A stretch of 64,000 nucleotides of DNA, from contig JBEKWB010000021.1 in the NCBI GenBank assembly GCA_049513455.1, positions 6,946-70,945 of the forward strand. The letters are read 5' to 3'. This document shows positions 35,491 through 44,552 of the stretch, one piece after another. The stretch's first letter is position 1, and every line of letters starts with the position of its first letter. This DNA is from Bog-473 sp049513455 (GTDB lineage: Bacteria; Actinomycetota; Acidimicrobiia; Acidimicrobiales; RAAP-2). Below the pieces are notes generated by a model. The model saw only the letters and a program-made list of their open reading frames with translations. It was not told the origin of the DNA and ran no database searches. The translations under genes and the position numbers were made by a program.

Positions 35491-35528
35491 CTGTTGCCTG
35501 GCCTGTTTTCCCGCAGGTCAGGCAACAG
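35491..35528. terminator. Long stem-loop after the protease gene
   Basis: CTGTTGCCTGGCCTG (35491-35505) pairs with CAGGTCAGGCAACAG (35514-35528) with one G-T mismatch and an eight-base loop TTTTCCCG. It lies 50 bases after the protease stop and 90 bases before the next gene. It lacks a strong T tract; it could be a terminator or, being so symmetrical, a protein-binding site. Confidence 0.55.
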
Positions 35529-35617
35529 TAGGAGCGAGCGCCTCGCCCCGAGGTCCGCTCCCTCGTCTGCCTCTGTACGCTTGGCCACAGCGCTACCGGC
35601 TGGAGGGGACACCCGCA

Positions 35618-35923
35618 TTGCTCATTGACGCCGATGCCGAGCCTTTCGCTCGCCCTCTGGACCTCCCGCTGACGGACGCCGAGTTGACCGCGCTCGCCCT
35701 GGCCGCCGACCCCGATCAGCCACTGGACGAGAACGCCGTACCTCTTCATATCCATCTGGCCCAGTTCGCGGGGGCAGCCCTGCCGCAGTGGTACATGCCC
35801 CCTGCCATGGCCCGCAGCGGGCCGCGTTGGCGAAAGCCGGTAGTACTGGCCATCATCGCCGCTTTTCTGCTCATTGAGGCACTGGGCCTCTGCAATACCT
35901 TTGGTCAACTGACGTTGGCGTAG
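35618..35923 (+). CDS. Small single-pass membrane protein of unknown function
   Basis: This 101-residue protein has an acidic soluble N-terminal part (LPLTDAELTALALAADPDQP) and one C-terminal membrane helix (VVLAIIAAFLLIEALGL). TTG 35618 follows TGGAGGGGACA, a good ribosome-binding site. No family is recognised. It is downstream of the HtrA-like gene but separated by a strong hairpin. Confidence 0.6.
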   Translation: MLIDADAEPFARPLDLPLTDAELTALALAADPDQPLDENAVPLHIHLAQFAGAALPQWYMPPAMARSGPRWRKPVVLAIIAAFLLIEALGLCNTFGQLTLA

Positions 35924-36009
35924 CGGGCACGACTGGTCCCAACACCGGCGCACCGGGAACGTCAATCAATTTGCGCCCGTCGTAGCCACGGCAGCCTTAG
36001 GTCAGCCTC

Positions 36010-36360
36010 CTACGGCTTACCGGCCTCCACCCAGCCGTTTACACGGCTGTCGCTGATGCGGCGGGCCGTGGCCATATTGGCCCACGACCGAAAACGCGCC
36101 TTCTCCTCGCTGCTCAACTGGGAGAACAGCGTCTTTTCGCTCGGGCCGGCGGTGGTGCGGGCCGTTCGGGGCCGTCCCGTACTACTGCCTGATGCCCGTC
36201 CCTTAGCAATGAAGGGTTCGAATGCCGCGCGCACACGGGCCGCATTGGAAGCGTTGACGTCAATCTCGTAGGACTTTCCGTCCAAAGAGAAGTGCACGGT
36301 CTCTTCGGCGTCTCCCCCGTCAATATCATCGGTCAGCTTTACTATCACCGTTTTTGCCAT
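36010..36360 (-). CDS. lsr2: Lsr2 family nucleoid-associated protein
   Basis: This 116-residue protein has the Lsr2 N-terminal dimerisation strand region (KTVIVKLTDDIDGGDAEETVHFSLDGKSYEIDV), NAARVRAAFEPFI, and a C-terminal DNA-binding half with RSWANMATARRISDSRVNGWVEAG. Lsr2 bridges and silences AT-rich, often foreign, DNA in actinobacteria. The core AT-hook-like RGR is replaced by basic SGRPRTART linker residues and a variant ARRISDSRVN helix, so DNA preference may differ. ATG 36360 opens into an unusually AT-rich upstream region. Confidence 0.88.
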   Translation of the reverse strand: MAKTVIVKLTDDIDGGDAEETVHFSLDGKSYEIDVNASNAARVRAAFEPFIAKGRASGSSTGRPRTARTTAGPSEKTLFSQLSSEEKARFRSWANMATARRISDSRVNGWVEAGKP

Positions 36361-36774
36361 GTATGCATAATGGCAGACTGCGACCGTTTAGGCGAATTGC
36401 AGGAAAGAACCGTTAAAAGGGCTAGCACCTAGGCCTCACGTTTTATCATTAAGCAAAAATGGCCATTGTCCGCTAAGGGACTCCGGGCTTAGAATTTAGC
36501 AAGATCTGCTCGAATCTCAGAGGTCCACCGGGTCGGCGAAATCGACTGGATCGTCATCGTGCCCAGGCATTCTTTCGATATCCACAGTGCACCATTCGTC
36601 ATAACGGTGTGGTTCTCGTAGGCTTCGGCTGCCTCGGCGCGCCGGATTCGACCCCTTTTCCCCCTCCGTCGGATCATGGCGCGTCGAGGCCTTTCATCCG
36701 CTGTCCTCACCGCCGCCACCCAACCGCCTCTCAGGGTGTGCGGCGCGGAGCCAATTCCGGGCCAAAATGGGGTG
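36361..36774. other. Intergenic region with AT-rich lsr2 upstream part
   Basis: About 410 bases. The first 130 (36361-36490) are clearly more AT-rich than the window and presumably contain the lsr2 promoter. The rest contains no frame with recognisable family features. No tRNA or repeat was seen. Confidence 0.5.
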
Positions 36775-37014
36775 GTGAGCCGCCGCAACCTTCCAAAGCG
36801 GGGGAGCCGGAGCCGGCGCGATGACCCCCGACCGTTCTCCCTCGGTTCGCACTGGCGCGCCGACGGGGCGCCCAAGGCCGGTTTCCGGTCCCAGCAGGAG
36901 GCGCTCCGCGCCGCCAATGTCCGCCGGCTCGAGTCGGGAGTCACCTTGAATGCCTACGAGTGCGACTTTTGCTCTCGCTGGCACCTGGGGAGCTCGACGG
37001 CCCGCGAGCATTGA
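36775..37014 (+). CDS. Small basic protein with C-terminal CxxC-WH motif
   Basis: This roughly 79-residue protein has a basic, poorly conserved N-terminal half, then SQQEALRAANVRRLESG and the well-formed AYECDFCSRWHLG ending. CxxC followed by WH is seen in small actinobacterial zinc-ribbon-like or phage-type proteins. GTG 36775 (or 36772) is the most likely start. A stem-loop follows the gene at 37081. Function unknown. Confidence 0.55.
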   Translation: MSRRNLPKRGSRSRRDDPRPFSLGSHWRADGAPKAGFRSQQEALRAANVRRLESGVTLNAYECDFCSRWHLGSSTAREH

Positions 37015-37080
37015 ATACGCCCTGACCTTGCCGGCGATCGCCGGACACGGGCCTTCTCGTCCTCCCCATCGGGACCAGGG

Positions 37081-37105
37081 CCGGGGCGGCGGTCTGCCGC
37101 CCCGG
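37081..37105. terminator. Perfect 10-bp stem-loop between small genes
   Basis: CCGGGGCGGC (37081-37090) and GCCGCCCCGG (37096-37105) are exact inverted complements around GGTCT. The hairpin follows the small CxxC protein gene by 66 bases and is very stable. There is no T run, as is common for terminators in high-GC actinobacteria. Confidence 0.6.
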
Positions 37106-37147
37106 AAATCCTGCGATCATGGGCGGATCGAACCCATCGAACCCCCA

Positions 37148-37447
37148 GTGGAACGGCCCGGAGAAAACGGGGATCAACCGCCTCCGAGGCGGTTCGACAC
37201 GTGGAGGCGGCGCTCCGCCATGGGGGCGATTGCCACCGGCGTCGCGCTCGGCCTGAAGGAGATCTTCCAGCCGACGAACATCGAGCCGGTGATCACCTCA
37301 CCCGCTCCCGGCGAACCACCCGACGCCGATGAGAGGTTGCGGGTCATCCTCCATCCCGACGATCCGACGAAGTCCGTTGCGATCCTGCCGAAGAGCGCCG
37401 GGGCAGCCCGGACCCGCGCCGTTGACGGGACGGGAGGCTGGACATAG
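37148..37447 (+). CDS. Conserved actinobacterial protein with a short amphipathic/membrane segment
   Basis: This 99-residue protein is built around RFDTWRRRSAMGAIATGVALGLKEIF, a basic patch leading into one hydrophobic segment. An acidic, proline-containing tail with LRVILHPDDPTKSVAIL follows. I recognise the pattern from uncharacterised actinobacterial proteins; no function is known. GTG 37148 is preferred, as upstream codons are low-complexity. It ends 6 bases before the operator of the P450 unit. Confidence 0.6.
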   Translation: MERPGENGDQPPPRRFDTWRRRSAMGAIATGVALGLKEIFQPTNIEPVITSPAPGEPPDADERLRVILHPDDPTKSVAILPKSAGAARTRAVDGTGGWT

Positions 37448-37452
37448 CATCT

Positions 37453-37481
37453 TATTAATCAGACAGTACGTCTGATCAGTA
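37453..37481. promoter_or_regulatory. TetR-type operator in front of the P450-TetR unit
   Basis: ATCAGAC-AGTAC-GTCTGAT (37458-37476) is a perfect 7-bp-armed palindrome, and the flanks TTAnT/AnTAA extend the symmetry to about 29 bases. It ends 15 bases before the P450 ATG, overlapping where a promoter or ribosome-binding region would be. The TetR gene directly downstream of the P450 is the obvious candidate to bind it. Confidence 0.75.
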
Positions 37482-37495
37482 AGGAGCAGTGCGAA

Positions 37496-38734
37496 ATGGC
37501 CCAGACCGCAGCTGACATCACACCGGTGGACCTCTCCGACTCCCGCTCATTCGTGCCGGGAGTGCCACACGCCTGGCTCGCCTACCTGCGCCACCACGAC
37601 CCGGTCCACTGGCAGGAGGAGCCGGGTGGCCCCGGCTACTGGGCCGTGACCAAATACCACGACTGCGTCACCGTCAACCGGGAATACGACCGCTTCAGCT
37701 CGGCGGCCAAAGGGACCATGCCCTTTGAGATGGGCGAGGACGAAATCGCCCAGCAGAGCCTGATGATGCTCAACATGGATCCACCGCTGCACACCCGCTA
37801 CCGACGACTGGTGAACAAGGGGTTCACCCCCCGCATGGTGCGCGACCTCGAGCAAAACATCCACCGCTCCGCCGATGCCATCATCAACCAGGTGAGCGCG
37901 GCCGGGGAAGCCGACTTCGTCACCGACCTCTCGGCAGAACTGCCCCTGCAGGTCATTGCGGAGCTACTGGGCGTTCCCATCGAGGATCGACACAAAATGT
38001 TCGACTGGTCCAACCGGATGGTCGGCAGCGAAGACCCCGAGTACCAACTGCAGGGTGACATGGCACTGAACGCGGCCATGGAGCTCTATGCCTATGCCGC
38101 CGAGCTCTTCGCCCGCAAACGGATCGATCCGCACGCCGACCTCATGAGCGTTCTCACGACCGTGGAGGTGGAGGGCGAGAAGCTCAACGCACTGGAGCTC
38201 GAGCTCTTCTTCCTCTTGCTCACGGTGGCGGGAAACGAAACGACGCGCAATCTGATGTCAGGAGCGATGCATGCGTTCTTCCAATACCCCGAGCAGTGGG
38301 AACGCCTGCGCGCGGATCGCACCCTGCTGCCCGGCGCGGTCGAGGAGATGCTCCGCTTCGTCACTCCTGTCATGAACTTCCGCCGCACGGCTATGTGCGA
38401 CACCGAACTCAGCGGAACGGCGATTCGACAGGGCGACAAGGTCGTCTTCTACCACGCTTCGGGTAACCGGGACGAGGAGGTATTCGAGAATCCCGATGTC
38501 TTCGATATCGGTCGTGACCCCAATCCGCACATCGCCTTCGGCGGTGGCGGACCGCACTTCTGCTTGGGAGCGAACCTGGCCCGCATGGAGATCCGGGTGA
38601 TGTTCGAACACCTCCTCGACCGCCTACCCGACATCTGCCAGGCCGGCGAGGTGCAGCGTCTGCAGTCACGGTTCATCAACGGGGTGAAGCACCTTCCCGT
38701 GGCTTTCACCCCCTCGGCACCCGTCGGCGCCTGA
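37496..38734 (+). CDS. Cytochrome P450
   Basis: This 412-residue soluble bacterial P450 has the I-helix AGNETTRN with the acid/alcohol-threonine pair, the K-helix region VEEMLRFVTPVMNFRRTA, and heme-binding AFGGGGPHFCLGANLARMEI with the thiolate Cys. The PVMNFRRTA and GDKVVFYHASGNRD blocks resemble steroid/fatty-acid-oxidising actinobacterial P450s (CYP124/125/142-like). That assignment is by eye. No ferredoxin gene is adjacent. ATG 37496 follows AAGGAG, and a palindromic operator lies just upstream. Confidence 0.92.
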   Translation: MAQTAADITPVDLSDSRSFVPGVPHAWLAYLRHHDPVHWQEEPGGPGYWAVTKYHDCVTVNREYDRFSSAAKGTMPFEMGEDEIAQQSLMMLNMDPPLHTRYRRLVNKGFTPRMVRDLEQNIHRSADAIINQVSAAGEADFVTDLSAELPLQVIAELLGVPIEDRHKMFDWSNRMVGSEDPEYQLQGDMALNAAMELYAYAAELFARKRIDPHADLMSVLTTVEVEGEKLNALELELFFLLLTVAGNETTRNLMSGAMHAFFQYPEQWERLRADRTLLPGAVEEMLRFVTPVMNFRRTAMCDTELSGTAIRQGDKVVFYHASGNRDEEVFENPDVFDIGRDPNPHIAFGGGGPHFCLGANLARMEIRVMFEHLLDRLPDICQAGEVQRLQSRFINGVKHLPVAFTPSAPVGA

Positions 38735-38763
38735 ACCACGACAAGACCGGAGAGGCGGAGACA

Positions 38764-39387
38764 GTGGCGAGACGTGCCCCGGACACCTTGAAAGAGGTGA
38801 TCCGTGACTTTCGGCGGGAGCAGATCATCGAAACCGCGCGGCGCGTGATCGGGGAGCGCGGCACCACGGAGGTCTCCATGGACGAGATCGCCAGCCAGGC
38901 CGGGGTGGCCCGATCCACCGTCTACGTGTACTTCGCCAACCGCGACGAGCTCCTGCGCGCCTGCGTGCAGTCGATGTACGACACGATCAAAGACACGGTC
39001 GTCGAGATATTCGAAGACAGCGCTCCGCCCTTGGACCGGCTCCGCGCCGTTATCGGCGGTGTTCTGGAGCGAATCGATGCGAGTCCCGCCTTCTTCCGAT
39101 TGGCCATGGCCACCCAGGCCACGACCGGCGCGGCGGGAGCGGCCGCGGTGGGAGGGGCGCTGATGATGATTGGACTCGACATGATGCGATTGCTCGACGA
39201 CATCATCTCGGCGGGAATCGACGACGGCCTCTTCCGGGCCGAGCTGGAAAGGGATCGTGCGGTCTCGCTGATCGGCCAGCAGATCTACGGCGCCCTCTCT
39301 GTCAGGGCGGGTGAACCGGACCCGCTACCGGTCAACCAGGCCAGCGATGAGATCTGTGCCTTCATCCTCCACGGTCTGGGGCGCTGA
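38764..39387 (+). CDS. TetR family regulator, probable repressor of the P450 operon
   Basis: This 207-residue protein has an N-terminal HTH: IIETARRVIGERGTTEVSMDEIASQAG and recognition helix VARSTVYVYFANRDELL. A helical ligand-binding domain with Ala/Gly-rich helices follows. GTG 38764 follows GGAGA; the gene lies 29 bases after the P450 stop in the same direction. With the palindrome in front of the P450, this is consistent with autoregulation of a two-gene unit induced by the P450 substrate. Confidence 0.88.
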   Translation: MARRAPDTLKEVIRDFRREQIIETARRVIGERGTTEVSMDEIASQAGVARSTVYVYFANRDELLRACVQSMYDTIKDTVVEIFEDSAPPLDRLRAVIGGVLERIDASPAFFRLAMATQATTGAAGAAAVGGALMMIGLDMMRLLDDIISAGIDDGLFRAELERDRAVSLIGQQIYGALSVRAGEPDPLPVNQASDEICAFILHGLGR

Positions 39388-39641
39388 GATGAAGTTCCAC
39401 CGGTGGATCCCGACTGCCGCGGCCAGCAAGGAGGGCTGAGCGAGACCGTGGCCACGAGGGGCTTGCCCGGTTCCACCGCAAGGTAGAGAGCCGCACATCC
39501 CAATTCATCCCCACGGGGGAGGGCGACCATTGTCCCGGCGGGCTAATCAGGTCCTGCATGTTCGACCGCCGCCCGCTGGAACGTCATCCCTCGGCGGTCG
39601 AAGTACGATCGCGGTCGGTTCAAGAAGTGAGAGAAGACCCG

Positions 39642-40967
39642 ATGTACCAAACTGTCGATGGTTCGAACCCGGGATCGGCGGGCCTGAAGTCCGCGCCGTT
39701 GGCCGGCGGAGCGCCCCCCCGGCCCCTTGACGGCGCCTGGCAGCTCTGGGAGCGGTTGCGGGCCTGGGACCAGCGGTTCGCCATCGTGGTCGACACCACG
39801 TTGGCCCTTGGGTTGTTCTTGGTCTGCTCTGGGTGGTTCTCGTTCTCGAAGGTTTCCCATCCCGACCTGTGGTTCGTGGCCGGGCTGACGCTGCCCCTGA
39901 TCCTGCGGCGACGCGCGCCGATCAGCGTGTTCATGGTCATCGCCATCGTGGCCTTTGCGCAGTGGTCGACCACCACGCCGCTGGTCGCCGACTCGGCCCT
40001 TCTGGTCGCGCTGTACACGGTCACGGCCGAGTGCGATTGGCTCGCCGTCGTCGTCGCTGCGCTCATCCTCGAGATCGGCGTGATCCTGGCCACTGAGCGT
40101 TGGACGCCCATCGGCAACTATTCCAAGTCGCTGATCTTCCTCACCGGGATGGCGGCAGCTTCGCTCTTCGCCGGTGTGGTCGTGCGCGCGCTGCGCAGCC
40201 AGATCGACTGGTTGGCGGAACGCGCTGCCCGCCTTGAGTTCGAGCGTGATCAGCAGACCTTTCTCGCCGCGGCCGCGGAGCGGGCCCGTATCGCCCGGGA
40301 GATGCACGACGTGGTCTCGCACAACATCCAGGTCATGGTGACGCTGGCCGACGCGGCCGCGGTTGCACAGCGCTCGGACCCCCGACGGGCCACCGAAGCG
40401 ATGCGCGACGTGTCCCACACCGGGCGCCAGGCGCTGGGCGACATGCGGCGGCTGCTTGGACTCCTGCGCGATGGCGAGGGGACGGCCGGCACCGTCCGGA
40501 CCGCCGCGAGGACCGCCGACGCCTTCGCGCCCCAGCCGGGCCTGGCGGAACTGGAAGGACTGGCGGAACGGGTGCGCTCGACCGGGCTGACCGTGACCCT
40601 GACACGGTCCGGCACTCCTTTCGCGCTCTCCGGTGGAGCCGAGCTGACCGTCTTTCGGATCGTACAGGAAGCGTTGACCAACACTATGAAGCACGCGAAC
40701 TCCGCCCGCTCGGTGGCGATCTCGCTTGCCTTCGACGATCCCGTGGTGACGGTGATTGTCGTCGATGACGGACGGCCTTCGGAGGCCGGCCTGCCAAACG
40801 GCGCGCCGGCCACTGGACAGGGGCGCAACGAGGGCGGGCACGGAGTGGTCGGAATGACCGAGCGCGCAGCGGCATTCGACGGTTCACTGGTCGCTGGTCC
40901 GCACCCCAGCGGCGGTTGGCAGGTCGCGGTCACGCTACGCGGCTGTAGGGCGCCCGCCCTCTTGTGA
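39642..40967 (+). CDS. NarL-type sensor histidine kinase (HisKA_3)
   Basis: This 441-residue membrane kinase has five or six hydrophobic helices (about 50-190), the dimerisation/phosphoacceptor motif ARIAREMHDVVSHNIQVM with the phosphorylated His, and an HATPase domain with FRIVQEALTNTMKHANSA (N-box). VIVVDDG and GGHGVVGMTERAAAF (G-box) follow. The signal is unknown; there is no large extracellular domain, so it may sense within the membrane. ATG 39642 is preferred. Its stop overlaps the response-regulator GTG by four bases. Confidence 0.9.
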   Translation: MYQTVDGSNPGSAGLKSAPLAGGAPPRPLDGAWQLWERLRAWDQRFAIVVDTTLALGLFLVCSGWFSFSKVSHPDLWFVAGLTLPLILRRRAPISVFMVIAIVAFAQWSTTTPLVADSALLVALYTVTAECDWLAVVVAALILEIGVILATERWTPIGNYSKSLIFLTGMAAASLFAGVVVRALRSQIDWLAERAARLEFERDQQTFLAAAAERARIAREMHDVVSHNIQVMVTLADAAAVAQRSDPRRATEAMRDVSHTGRQALGDMRRLLGLLRDGEGTAGTVRTAARTADAFAPQPGLAELEGLAERVRSTGLTVTLTRSGTPFALSGGAELTVFRIVQEALTNTMKHANSARSVAISLAFDDPVVTVIVVDDGRPSEAGLPNGAPATGQGRNEGGHGVVGMTERAAAFDGSLVAGPHPSGGWQVAVTLRGCRAPALL

Positions 40968-41641
40968 CGATCCGCGTAGTCCTGGCTGATGATCAGGCAC
41001 TCCTCCGTAAGGGCTTCCGCATGATCCTCGAAGCCGAAGACGACATAGCCGTCATCGGCGAGGCCACGGACGGGACCGCCGCCCTGCGGCTGGTGGAACT
41101 CTACGAACCCGACGTGGTGCTCATGGATGTCCGCATGCCCACGCTCGATGGGATTGAGGCCACCCGCCTCATCACCGCATCCGGCGCCTTGAGCCACGTG
41201 CTCATCTTGACCACCTTCGACCTGGATGAATACGCCTTCAGTGCGCTGCGGGCCGGAGCAAGTGGGTTCCTGCTGAAGGACGTGCCGCCCGACCAGCTGG
41301 CGCAGGCAATCCGCACGGTCGCGCGTGGGGACGCCGTGGTCTCCCCGCGCATCACCAAGCGACTTCTCGAGGAGTACGCCCATCAGCTACCGGATCTCTC
41401 GGCCGGCGCTGAGGAGCAGGGTGCCGTGCCCGCGGTCCTCAGCTCGCTCACCGGACGGGAGACCGAGGTGCTCATTGCGGTGGCCGAGGGCCTCTCCAAC
41501 GTCGAAATCGCCGAACGGCTCTTCGTTTCGGAGGCGACCGTCAAGTCCCACGTGGGGCGCGTTCTGGCCAAGCTCGGGCTACGGAATCGGGTGCAGGCGG
41601 TCGTGCTGGCCTTTCAGACGGGTTTGGTGCGCCCGTCATGA
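40964..41641 (+). CDS. NarL/FixJ-family response regulator
   Basis: This 225-residue protein has a receiver domain with VVLADDQALLRKGF (acid pocket), phosphoacceptor Asp in PDVVLMDVRMPTLDG, the T in LILTTFD, and K in GFLLKDVPP. A LuxR HTH follows (LTGRETEVLIAVAEGLSNVEIAERLFVSEATVKSHVGRVLAKLGL). It acts with the histidine kinase encoded just upstream (4-bp overlap). Target genes are unknown; autoregulation or the following ABC1 kinase gene is possible. Confidence 0.92.
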   Translation: MTIRVVLADDQALLRKGFRMILEAEDDIAVIGEATDGTAALRLVELYEPDVVLMDVRMPTLDGIEATRLITASGALSHVLILTTFDLDEYAFSALRAGASGFLLKDVPPDQLAQAIRTVARGDAVVSPRITKRLLEEYAHQLPDLSAGAEEQGAVPAVLSSLTGRETEVLIAVAEGLSNVEIAERLFVSEATVKSHVGRVLAKLGLRNRVQAVVLAFQTGLVRPS

Positions 41642-41671
41642 TGCCGTGACAGCGTCGGTACACTTCGGGTC

Positions 41672-43291
41672 GTGGCATCTGCCGATACGGAATGGGGTGT
41701 CTTCACCGATGACGGCCCTTGGGTGCTCGTCCCGGGAGAGGTCGCCTGGAAGTCCGGCCTGAGCGGGGTCCGCGCCGAGCTACGGGCCACGCTCCCCCGT
41801 CTTATCTCTCCCAAAAGATTGCCCCCGGGAGCCAGAGTGGGGACCACCGTGCGTCACCTCGGTGGTGCACTGGGCCTCTGGTACCTCGCGGAACGGAGGC
41901 GCGGGGGTTCTGAGAAGACCGCCGGAATCTCCCGGCGCCTGCGGATCGCAGCAGAGCGCCTGGGGCCGACGTACATCAAGCTCGGACAGATTGTGGCGTC
42001 GGGCGATGGGATCTTCCCGCCGGAGCTCGTGGCCGAGTTCAAGTGGTGTCGCGATCAGGTATCGCCCGAAACCTGGCCCGTAATTGAGGAAGTGATCTCA
42101 GAGGAGCTCGGCCGCGACCCCGGTGAGGTGTTCGCCTCCATCGATCCCCATCCCCTGGCGGCGGCTTCCATCGCCCAGGTCCACCGTGCGCAGTTGCTCG
42201 ACGGCACGGAAGTGGTGATAAAGGTCCAGCGGCCCTCGGTGACCCGCCGGGTCCGTCAGGACCTCGCCGTCATGGCGTGGCTCGCCCCGCACCTCGTCGG
42301 CCGCATTCCCATCGCGGCCCTGGCCAACCCACCGGCGCTGGTAGAGCTCTTCGCCGAGACCATTGTCGAGGAGCTCGACTTTCGGCTCGAGGCCGAGAAC
42401 ATGCTCGACATCGCGTCGACCTTCGCCGTGCTGGGGCAGCGTGATTTTGTCGTCCCGCGGCCGCACCCGACCCTGGTCACGCGGCGGATGCTCGTGATGG
42501 AGCGATTGAGCGGGTTCAACTTCTCCGATGTCGAAGGTATGCGCGCCGCGGGAATCGACACGGATGCCGTGGTGCGAAGCGGCATGATCGGCTTTCTCGA
42601 GGGCGCCATGATGCACGGCATCTTTCACGGCGATCTCCACGGGGGCAACCTGTTCATCCTGCCGTCGGGAAAGATCGCGCTGTTGGATTTCGGGATCACC
42701 GCCCGGCTCTCGGAGTCCAAACGCCTGGCACTCCTCTCTCTCATCGTCGGGGCAACCAACGGAGACATACCGTCCCAAGTGGGCGCCCTGCGTGACCTGG
42801 GCGCGCTACCCGAAGGGAGCGATGTCGACGCGGTGATCGTTCAATTGGGACTCGACCGGCCGCCGATCGATCCCACGACGTTGACGCCCGACGAATTGGT
42901 CGCCGAGCTGCAACGGTCGATCAAGACACTGCTGGCGCTGGGTGCGCGCATGCCCAAAGAGCTGATGTTGTTCGTCAAGAACCTGGTGTTCCTCGACGGG
43001 GCCATCGCCACCCTGGCACCGGATCTCGACCTCTTCGGGGAGATCGAGACCATCGCGTTGATGTTCGCCGCCAAGCATGGTGAGCGGATCATGCAACAGC
43101 TCGGTCTCGAAGGTGACGATGACTGGAAGCCCGATCTCAGCAGTGTCAAGGCCGGCTTCGGGCTGGATGAAACTACCGAACGCCTGACGCACCGGGAGAT
43201 CCAGGCCAGGCGGGCCCAGGTACGTGCGACGTATGAGGGGCGTGGGGGTGGGCGGCGGCCACGCAAGCACAGGCGCCGCGCTCCCCAATGA
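41672..43291 (+). CDS. ABC1/AarF/UbiB-family atypical kinase
   Basis: This 539-residue protein has the UbiB hallmarks. They include GPTYIKLGQIVASGDGIFPPE (KxGQ motif), ASIAQVHRAQLLDGTEVVIKVQRP (Ala-rich loop and Lys), and the EEL near LDFRLEAENM. The HGDLHGGNLF catalytic loop and IALLDFGITARLS complete the set. The family supports quinone or isoprenoid-lipid metabolism by ATPase/kinase-like activity. No obvious C-terminal membrane helices are present. GTG 41672 starts 30 bases after the response regulator, so it may be part of the same transcript. Confidence 0.88.
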   Translation: MASADTEWGVFTDDGPWVLVPGEVAWKSGLSGVRAELRATLPRLISPKRLPPGARVGTTVRHLGGALGLWYLAERRRGGSEKTAGISRRLRIAAERLGPTYIKLGQIVASGDGIFPPELVAEFKWCRDQVSPETWPVIEEVISEELGRDPGEVFASIDPHPLAAASIAQVHRAQLLDGTEVVIKVQRPSVTRRVRQDLAVMAWLAPHLVGRIPIAALANPPALVELFAETIVEELDFRLEAENMLDIASTFAVLGQRDFVVPRPHPTLVTRRMLVMERLSGFNFSDVEGMRAAGIDTDAVVRSGMIGFLEGAMMHGIFHGDLHGGNLFILPSGKIALLDFGITARLSESKRLALLSLIVGATNGDIPSQVGALRDLGALPEGSDVDAVIVQLGLDRPPIDPTTLTPDELVAELQRSIKTLLALGARMPKELMLFVKNLVFLDGAIATLAPDLDLFGEIETIALMFAAKHGERIMQQLGLEGDDDWKPDLSSVKAGFGLDETTERLTHREIQARRAQVRATYEGRGGGRRPRKHRRRAPQ

Positions 43292-43331
43292 ACACGACCA
43301 GCGGTGCCGAGTATTGACGTAGCGCGAACCG

Positions 43332-44552
43332 CTACGGGGCCGGCGAGCGCTCCTCCATCGCCCAGGGGGCACCGCTCGAACCGAGGAGATCGAGGAAGGG
43401 AACGGGCGGCATGGCCTCGGGTCCCAAGAGCCCGACACCGGACCAGCTCCCCGAGGCGACGAGCTCGAGCGCCAGTACCGGATTGATCGCGGTCTGCCAG
43501 ACCACCGCCTGCGATCCGTAATCCGCCATGCTCCAGTCATTGTCCACCACGTGGTGGAGATAGACCTCACGAGATGCGCCGTCCTTGCCCGTCCCCTTCA
43601 CCCAGGTACCAGCGCAGGTCAGGCCATGCATCCGTTCGCCGATCCCCGCCGGATCGGGAAGGCATGCGGCGACGACGTCCCGCGGAGCAACACGGGAACT
43701 GCCCACGGAGACGTCGCTCGTCGAATCGAGCCCGAGCATGTGGAGCGTCTTGAGGACCTGAATGAATTCGTCGCCGAGGCCGTACTTGAAGGTGACCCGG
43801 CCGGTATCGATCCACCGTGGGATGAGGAGGACCTCCTCGTGTTCCACGTTCACGCATTCGACCGGCCCGATGCCGGCGGGGAAGATGAACGTCTCGGGCT
43901 CGCTGAACGGCTCGGTCGTGAACCACCCACGCGCTTTCTCCCATATGACGGGCGGGTTCAGGCATTCTTCGATGGTCGTCCAGATAGAGAAAGTCGGACA
44001 GAAGTCGTAGCCTTCGACAACGAGGTTCGCCCCGTCCCGGACACCGACCTCATCGACCGAGGAGAGCAGCTCGTCCACCGCATACCGGGCGAAGATGTCG
44101 GACAAGCCCGGCTCGACGCCCATTCCCACGAGCGCGAGGAGACCACGTTCCTCCCATTCCGTGCTGAGCGCGAACTGCTCGTCACCGAGTTTGACTCCGG
44201 TCTTCGAGTAGGGGTCCTCGGCATGGGGGCACGAAAGTGACATCGCCATGTCCACGTAGGTCGTGCCGGCAGCGAGAGCCGCCCGGAAGACCGGCATCAC
44301 GAAGCGCGGATCGACCGCGTTGAGGACGGCGTCGCACCCTTCGGACCGGAGAAGTTCCGTTATGGCCAATTCGTCCGAGGCGTCCAGCTGCACGCCCGAG
44401 AAGTGATCCGCCGCCGACCGGGCGGCCCGCTCGGCGCGCCCGCCGTCATAGTCGGCGACGACGACCTTCTCGAAGGAGTCGCGCTGCGCCGCAATGCGGG
44501 CAAACGCACTCCCGACCCCCCCGGCCCCGACTACCAGCACCTTCACTCGCAT
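43332..44552 (-). CDS. Saccharopine dehydrogenase-like oxidoreductase
   Basis: This 406-residue protein has an N-terminal Rossmann motif VLVVGAGGVGSAFARIA, VVVADYDGGRAERAA, CDAVLNAVDPRFVMPVFRAAL, and YVDMAMS. The saccharopine dehydrogenase C-terminal domain follows, with ALVGMGVEPGLSDIFARYAV and the catalytic GTWVKGTGKDG region. Relatives act on lysine/saccharopine or carboxynorspermidine; the substrate here is uncertain. ATG 44552 is the start. The gene is convergent with the ABC1 kinase gene. Confidence 0.87.
   Translation of the reverse strand: MRVKVLVVGAGGVGSAFARIAAQRDSFEKVVVADYDGGRAERAARSAADHFSGVQLDASDELAITELLRSEGCDAVLNAVDPRFVMPVFRAALAAGTTYVDMAMSLSCPHAEDPYSKTGVKLGDEQFALSTEWEERGLLALVGMGVEPGLSDIFARYAVDELLSSVDEVGVRDGANLVVEGYDFCPTFSIWTTIEECLNPPVIWEKARGWFTTEPFSEPETFIFPAGIGPVECVNVEHEEVLLIPRWIDTGRVTFKYGLGDEFIQVLKTLHMLGLDSTSDVSVGSSRVAPRDVVAACLPDPAGIGERMHGLTCAGTWVKGTGKDGASREVYLHHVVDNDWSMADYGSQAVVWQTAINPVLALELVASGSWSGVGLLGPEAMPPVPFLDLLGSSGAPWAMEERSPAP

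Noticed and set aside
39543..40841. A 432-codon minus-strand frame opposite the histidine kinase
   Set aside because: Low-complexity composition and complete overlap with an obvious kinase gene on the plus strand.
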